Position numbers and translations under genes: made by a program. 11,329 nucleotides of DNA from Pseudomonadota bacterium (GTDB taxonomy: Bacteria; Myxococcota; Polyangia; GCA-2747355; JACKDQ01). The first letter of the stretch is position 1; each line of letters starts with the position of its first letter. Positions 7,539-11,329 of this stretch are shown one piece after another. The DNA is taken from positions 1-11,329 of the forward strand of contig JAUVBO010000031.1 of the NCBI GenBank assembly GCA_030591195.1. The letters are read 5' to 3'. The notes under the pieces were generated by a model. That model was not told where the DNA came from. It saw only the letters and a list, made by a program, of their open reading frames with translations, and made no database searches.

Positions 7539-7575
7539 ATAAACAACGTTAATCTGCGCGATAAACAATACTGAT
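7539..7575. promoter_or_regulatory. AT-rich island with two ATAAACAA direct repeats 22 bp apart
   Basis: ATAAACAA occurs at 7539-7546 and 7561-7568, start to start 22 bp or about two helical turns. Similarity extends to ATAAACAA, three bases, T, one base, AT. The surrounding stretch 7536-7595 is clearly more AT-rich than the rest of the window. It lies about 60-90 bp upstream of the predicted qmoA start site and just upstream of a possible plus-strand -10 box (TAGAAT, 7590-7595) that lacks a recognisable -35. That is where an activator serving one or both arms would be expected. The identity of any binding protein is unknown. Confidence 0.4.
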
Positions 7576-7672
7576 ACCAATGCCACAAATAGAATCGCGC
7601 GTTGCTGGTCTCGCGAGCGCGTGATAGAAAGCCGACGCACCCTTCATTGACCCCCTGGAGAGGTTTCGACCG

Positions 7673-8080
7673 ATGGCAATCACGATCTCCGCCAAGACGC
7701 TGCGCGGGCCGCTGACGAGGAAGATCCTCGAGATCAGCGGCCAGGATCCCAACCTGTGCTTCCAGTGTGGGCTCTGCGCCGGCTCGTGCCCAATGACCGG
7801 TGAGATGGAGGTCTACACCCGCAAGATGATGCACATGCTACAGCTCGGCCTGGCCGACTCGATGACGGCCCAGAAAATGGCCTATCTCTGCGCGTCGTGC
7901 CACACCTGCGAGGTTCGCTGTCCGCGCGGCATCGAGATCCCGAAGGTGGTCGAGGCGCTGCGGCTGGTGACGCTACGCAAGGGCGAAAACTTCATCGCGC
8001 CCGAGGCGATCGACAAGGACAAGCTCAAGCAAATGCCGCAGGCCGCGTTGGTCGCCGGGCTACGCAAGTTCACGGGCTGA
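7673..8080 (+). CDS. hdrC: HdrC-like 2x[4Fe-4S] subunit, short and soluble
   Basis: 135 residues, ATG at 7673 behind GGAGAGG with 9-bp spacing. Two CxxCxxCxxxCP motifs (C29/32/35/39 and C73/76/79/83) are spaced as in the HdrC subunit of heterodisulfide reductase, within an alpha-helical ferredoxin-type fold. HdrC carries electrons from HdrA to HdrB. This copy is shorter than usual HdrC and has no membrane helices, unlike QmoC or DsrM-type relatives in which HdrC-like and membrane domains are joined. It is the first gene of the plus-strand arm, divergent from qmoA and 54 bp before hdrB. The role is inferred from motifs and from the HdrB neighbour; substrate specificity cannot be read from it. 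Confidence 0.88.
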   Translation: MAITISAKTLRGPLTRKILEISGQDPNLCFQCGLCAGSCPMTGEMEVYTRKMMHMLQLGLADSMTAQKMAYLCASCHTCEVRCPRGIEIPKVVEALRLVTLRKGENFIAPEAIDKDKLKQMPQAALVAGLRKFTG

Positions 8081-8134
8081 TCCCCGGTCGTTCGCAGCGC
8101 TCAGGACTAACGCGAAACGAGAAACGAAGAGGCG

Positions 8135-9031
8135 ATGAGCACCAAAGTCGGTTACTACCCTGGATGCACGCTGAAGACGAAGGCGAAGAACCTCGAGGTC
8201 TCAGCGCTGGCCTGCCTCGAGGCGCTCGAGATCGAGGCGGTGGAGCTGCCCCGCTGGAACTGCTGCGGCGCGGTCTTTTCCCTCGCCGACGATGATCTGA
8301 TCCACCACATCGCGCCAGTGCGGGACCTGATCCGCGCCAAGGACGCCGGCCACCAGCAGCTGATCACGCTCTGCTCGATGTGCTACAACACGCTGGCCCG
8401 GGCCAACAAGCTCATGGCCGAGGACGGCGAGAAGCGAGAGACGATCAATCGCTTCATGGACGAGGAGAACGACTACGCCGGCGAGGTCGAGGTGCTGCAC
8501 TACCTCGACTTCCTCAAGCGCGAGCTCGGCTGGGACAAGCTCCGAGCGGCGGTCAGCAAACCTCTGACGGGGCTGAGGGTCGCGCCGTACTACGGCTGCA
8601 CGCTGCTGCGGCCGCGCGAGGTGGCGATCGAGTCGCCCGACACTCCGCGGATGTTCGGCGAGATCATCGAGGCCCTCGGCGCCGAGTTGGTCGACTTCCC
8701 CGACGCCACCACCTGCTGCGCCTCGTACCAGATCCTCGCCAACGAGACGGCGGCCTACGCGGCCTCGGCACGAATCCTCAAGTCGGCGGTGGACCACGAG
8801 GTCGACGTCATGGCGCTGTCGTGCCCGGTCTGCGAGTACAACCTCGGCCGGCGGCAGTCGGACATTCGTCAAGCTCACGGCGAGATCTCGCGCGAGATGC
8901 CGACGCTGTACTTCACCCAGCTGCTGGCCGTGGCCCTCGGCGTGCCGCGCGAGCAGCTCGGCCTGACGCTCAACGAGCAGGCGGCGACGGCGTTGCTCGA
9001 GCAGAGGAAGTACGTCGAGGCCCACGCCTGA
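8135..9031 (+). CDS. hdrB: HdrB-like subunit with two complete CCG domains
   Basis: 298 residues from ATG 8135 (purine-rich AAGAGG immediately upstream, spacing short). It has two CCG domains. The first has C11, a 31-residue gap, C43-C44, a 35-residue gap, then C80 and C83. The second has C155, 38 residues, C194-C195, 34 residues, then C230 and C233. In methanogen HdrB these motifs bind two non-cubane [4Fe-4S] clusters that cleave a disulfide; similar domains occur in SdhE/MfrE, TfrB and LutA-type proteins. All expected cysteines are present, so both clusters could assemble. With HdrC 54 bp upstream, it should receive or donate electrons at the thiol/disulfide or flavoprotein end of the complex. 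Bacteria generally lack CoM/CoB, so the partner may be another thiol, a protein disulfide, or just the next subunit in the chain. Confidence 0.92.
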   Translation: MSTKVGYYPGCTLKTKAKNLEVSALACLEALEIEAVELPRWNCCGAVFSLADDDLIHHIAPVRDLIRAKDAGHQQLITLCSMCYNTLARANKLMAEDGEKRETINRFMDEENDYAGEVEVLHYLDFLKRELGWDKLRAAVSKPLTGLRVAPYYGCTLLRPREVAIESPDTPRMFGEIIEALGAELVDFPDATTCCASYQILANETAAYAASARILKSAVDHEVDVMALSCPVCEYNLGRRQSDIRQAHGEISREMPTLYFTQLLAVALGVPREQLGLTLNEQAATALLEQRKYVEAHA

Positions 9032-9098
9032 GCTTGAAACGAAACGAGCGGCGCCGCCCCGTGGCGCGCCAACGGCAGAAGATAAAAGGGAAAACACG

Positions 9099-9842
9099 AT
9101 GGCTACCGAAGCAGAGAACATCACCGCCAAGCTGGTGCCGATCTTCATCATGGGCAAGCGCTACGAGGTGCCCGAGACGCTGACGATCATGAAGGCGATG
9201 GAGCACGCCGGCTACCAGTACATCCGCGGCGCGGGCTGTCGCGGCGGCATCTGCGGCGCCTGCGCCACGGTCTACCGTAAGCCGGGCGACTACCGGATCC
9301 ACGTCGGGCTGGCGTGTCAGACGGTGGTCGAGGAGGACATGTACCTCACCCAGCTGCCGTTCTACCCGGCCAACCGCGCAAGCTACGACTACGCGGCGGC
9401 CGAGCCGACCGGCGAGACGATCGCCGCGCTGTACCCTGAGCTGTTCCGCTGCGTCGCCTGCAACGCCTGCACCAAGGTCTGTCCGATGGACGTCGAGGTG
9501 ATGGACTACATCGCCGCGCTCAAGCGCGGCGACCTCGCCGCGGCGACCGAGATCTCCTTCGACTGCATCCAGTGCGGGCTCTGCGCCAGCCGCTGCATGG
9601 GCGAGCTACCCCAGTACCACATCGCCCAGCTTGCCCGACGGCTGCATGGCGGCAAGATCGCGCCCGCGACCGACCACCTCGAGGCGATGGTGAAGAAGAT
9701 CGCCGACGGCCACTACCAGAAGATGATCGCTGAGCTGAAGCAGATGACCGCCGACGAGATGAAGAAGCTCTACACCGAGCGGCAGCAGGAACCCCACCAG
9801 GCCCCCGAGTTCTGGAAGGCCGACAGCGATGAGGGTCTCTAG
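9099..9842 (+). CDS. FrdB/TfrB-like iron-sulfur subunit, [2Fe-2S] plus two [4Fe-4S] motifs
   Basis: 247 residues, ATG at 9099 with an AAGGGA site upstream. The N-terminal ferredoxin domain has C47, C52, C55 and C73 in [2Fe-2S] spacing (CRGGICGAC core). It is followed by two ferredoxin motifs, CVACNACTKVC (C118/121/124/128) and CIQCGLCASRC (C156/159/162/166). The charged helical C-terminus (about 190-247) has no motif. The order matches the iron-sulfur subunit of fumarate reductase/succinate dehydrogenase but with two standard CxxCxxCxxxC sites, as in the N-terminal half of thiol:fumarate reductase TfrB. TfrB carries its CCG domains in the same chain; here they are the separate upstream gene, 67 bp away. 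It should pass electrons between the HdrB-like subunit and the flavoprotein encoded next. Alternative names are succinate dehydrogenase/fumarate reductase iron-sulfur subunit or 4Fe-4S dicluster protein. Confidence 0.88.
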   Translation: MATEAENITAKLVPIFIMGKRYEVPETLTIMKAMEHAGYQYIRGAGCRGGICGACATVYRKPGDYRIHVGLACQTVVEEDMYLTQLPFYPANRASYDYAAAEPTGETIAALYPELFRCVACNACTKVCPMDVEVMDYIAALKRGDLAAATEISFDCIQCGLCASRCMGELPQYHIAQLARRLHGGKIAPATDHLEAMVKKIADGHYQKMIAELKQMTADEMKKLYTERQQEPHQAPEFWKADSDEGL

Positions 9843-9917
9843 GGACCGACTGAAGGTTATTTTGGGGCCTGCAGGCAGCGGCGTTCAACGATTGATCGAG
9901 AAAGTACGAGACACCAG
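9843..9917 (+). other. 75-bp spacer with 10-bp palindrome before the flavoprotein gene
   Basis: The gap contains a T-rich stretch and the perfect palindrome GCCTGCAGGC (9867-9876). Only a weak purine-rich ribosome binding site precedes the ATG at 9918. The palindrome could be a chance event in GC-rich DNA; no promoter is convincing, so co-transcription with the upstream genes is assumed. Confidence 0.25.
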
Positions 9918-11329
9918 ATGGCATATCCCGAGAGTCTTGAGAAGCTGATCAAGGTCGTCGAGTCCACCCGCGAGGAGCGCGTGGCCAAGAAGAAGGGCGG
10001 CGAGGAGATCCCGTTCCTCTCGCTCGACGAGCGCAAGACCCGGCTCGAGCACCACCCGGACTTCAAGGCCGAGGGGCGCCGCGAGCTCAAGGTCGGTCCG
10101 TCGAAGGGCTACGCGATCCCCCACGAGATCGCCGACCTGATCGAGGCCCAGGGCCGACTCGACCCGGACAAGGCCGACCTGGCGAGCCCCGACATCATCA
10201 CCGACGTGCTGATCATCGGCGGCGGCGGGGCCGGCACCTCGGCCGCGCTGCTGGCCCAGGAGCAGGGCGCCAAGGTGGTGCTGGCGACCAAGCTGCGCCA
10301 CGGCGACGCCAACACGATGATGGCCGAGGGTGGCATCCAGGCGGCGACCAAGGGCGACAAGGACTCGCCCTACTACCACTACCTCGACGTGATGGGCGGC
10401 GGCCACTTCACCAACGTGCCCGAGCTGGTCGAGACCCTCGTCAACGACGCCCCCGACGCCATCCGCTGGCTCAAGGACCTCGGCTGCAACTTCACCCAGA
10501 TCGAGCCCGGCCGCCTCGCCACGATGCACGGCGGCGGTACCTCGCGCAAGCGGATGCACTACGCCGCCGACATCACCGGCGCCGAGATCATGCGCACCAT
10601 CCGCGACGAGGCGCGCAACCGCCCCGGCGACATCACGGTGCTCGAGTTCGCCCCGGCCATCGAGTTGATCGTCAATGAGCACGGCCACTGCGCCGGCGCC
10701 GTGCTCTACAACCTCGAGACCGAGCAGTACGTGGTGTTCAAGGCCAAGGCGGTGGTGATGGCCACCGGCGGCAGCGGCCGGCTACACATCCAGGGCTTCA
10801 TGACCACCAACCACTACGGCGCCACCGGCGACGGCCTGGTGCTCGGCTACCGCGCCGGCGTGCCGCTCGCCTTCCTGCACACCGTCCAGTACCACCCCAC
10901 GGGCGTGGCCTTCCCCGAGCAGGCCGAGGGGATCCTGATCACCGAGAAGTTCCGTGGCGCGGGCGCCAACCTGGTCAACGTCGAGGGTCAGCAGTTCGTC
11001 AACGAGCGCGAGCCCAGAGACGTCGAGGCGGCCTCGATCATCCTCGAGTGCACCGACAACAAGATGGGCGTACCCACCCCCTCGGGCAAGGTCGGCGTCT
11101 GGCTCGACTCGCCGATGATCGACAACCTGATGGGCGAGGGAGCCGTCAAGCGCGAGTTCCCCGGCAAGTGGATCCTCTTCTCGCGGTTCGGCATCGACAT
11201 CTCCAAGCAGCCGATGCTGATCTACCCGACGCTGCACTACCAGAACGGCGGGCTGGCGTTCCAGCCGGACGGCTCCACCTCCGTGCCCGGCCTCTTCCTG
11301 GCGGGCGAGGTGGCGGGCGGCATCCACGG
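9918..11329 (+). CDS. FrdA/SdhA/TfrA-like FAD flavoprotein (C-terminus beyond window)
   Basis: 470 complete codons from ATG 9918, open at the right edge. A charged N-terminal extension of about 95 residues precedes the FAD site GGGGAG (101-106). Family substrate-site landmarks are present: QYHPTG (324-329), ITEKFRGAG (341-349), NEREPRD (362-368) and PTLHYQNGGL (437-446). The last visible residues, FLAGEVAGGIH, begin the final FAD-contact block. At the position where FrdA/SdhA has the His that binds FAD covalently, this protein has Asn (N132 in ANTMMAEGG), so FAD is probably non-covalent, as in L-aspartate oxidase and soluble fumarate reductases. It has no Tat or Sec signal, so it is cytoplasmic. 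It probably reduces fumarate, or oxidises succinate or a related acid, with electrons exchanged through the upstream iron-sulfur and HdrB-like subunits. It follows the iron-sulfur gene by 75 bp. The exact substrate is not readable. Confidence 0.88.
   Translation, partial: MAYPESLEKLIKVVESTREERVAKKKGGEEIPFLSLDERKTRLEHHPDFKAEGRRELKVGPSKGYAIPHEIADLIEAQGRLDPDKADLASPDIITDVLIIGGGGAGTSAALLAQEQGAKVVLATKLRHGDANTMMAEGGIQAATKGDKDSPYYHYLDVMGGGHFTNVPELVETLVNDAPDAIRWLKDLGCNFTQIEPGRLATMHGGGTSRKRMHYAADITGAEIMRTIRDEARNRPGDITVLEFAPAIELIVNEHGHCAGAVLYNLETEQYVVFKAKAVVMATGGSGRLHIQGFMTTNHYGATGDGLVLGYRAGVPLAFLHTVQYHPTGVAFPEQAEGILITEKFRGAGANLVNVEGQQFVNEREPRDVEAASIILECTDNKMGVPTPSGKVGVWLDSPMIDNLMGEGAVKREFPGKWILFSRFGIDISKQPMLIYPTLHYQNGGLAFQPDGSTSVPGLFLAGEVAGGIH

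Noticed and set aside
6145..7542. 465-codon plus-strand open frame opposite qmoA
   Set aside because: Complementary-frame artefact of a real HdrA-family gene; compositionally biased, and it spans the qmoA promoter region.
7594..7625. Imperfect inverted repeat ATCGCGCG / CGCGTGAT in the plus-strand leader
   Set aside because: One mismatch, a 16-nt loop and a very GC-rich context make it no better than chance. No riboswitch-like architecture surrounds it.
9918..11329. The flavoprotein as adenylylsulfate reductase AprA or L-aspartate oxidase
   Set aside because: The QYHPTG, FRGAG and HYQNGG blocks match the fumarate reductase/succinate dehydrogenase group, and the partner is a [2Fe-2S]/[4Fe-4S] subunit rather than AprB. 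NadB is a single-subunit enzyme without such a partner.

Overview
The window looks like chromosomal DNA from a high-GC member of the Myxococcota (Deltaproteobacteria in the old sense). The evidence is a Cys-rich lipoprotein made of CGDG...NG.E.CDG units (the myxococcal disulfide-repeat style), a metalloprotease ending in a MYXO-CTERM-like Cys/hydrophobic/poly-Arg tail, and a strong G/C bias at third codon positions. The redox genes on the right resemble those of anaerobic sulfate reducers and methanogens, so an anaerobic or facultative lineage is likely. That last point is inference.

Left third (1-3686, all minus strand): three exported proteins that are probably transcribed separately. They are a Cys-repeat lipoprotein that runs off the left edge, a Cys-rich lipoprotein with a polyproline hinge and an unrecognised beta-type C-terminal domain, and a metzincin-type zinc protease with an Ig-like domain and a MYXO-CTERM-like tail. 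Promoter candidates are a sigma70-like site at 2232-2260 and a sigma54-like -24/-12 site at 3711-3726.

Right two thirds (3943-11329): a divergent cluster of cytoplasmic flavin/iron-sulfur electron-transfer genes. The minus strand carries qmoA-qmoB: an HdrA-like flavoprotein, then an HdrA-like flavoprotein fused to ferredoxin and MvhD-type domains. The plus strand carries hdrC, hdrB, a [2Fe-2S]/2x[4Fe-4S] protein and a fumarate reductase/succinate dehydrogenase-type flavoprotein cut by the right edge. No sat, apr, dsr or qmoC gene, no hydrogenase catalytic subunit and no membrane-anchor gene is visible.

How they may work together: the gene set can be read as one soluble complex or two interacting ones. 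HdrA/MvhD-type flavin bifurcation modules would exchange electrons through HdrC and HdrB (two complete CCG domains) with a dicarboxylate-type flavoprotein. The last two complete plus-strand genes look like an unfused version of the methanogen thiol:fumarate reductase subunit TfrB. The 253-bp gap between the two arms holds a well-formed sigma70 promoter for qmoA whose -35 hexamer is exactly bracketed by a perfect 7-bp inverted repeat. It also holds an AT-rich island with two ATAAACAA direct repeats 22 bp apart. Both suggest that the two arms are regulated, perhaps together.
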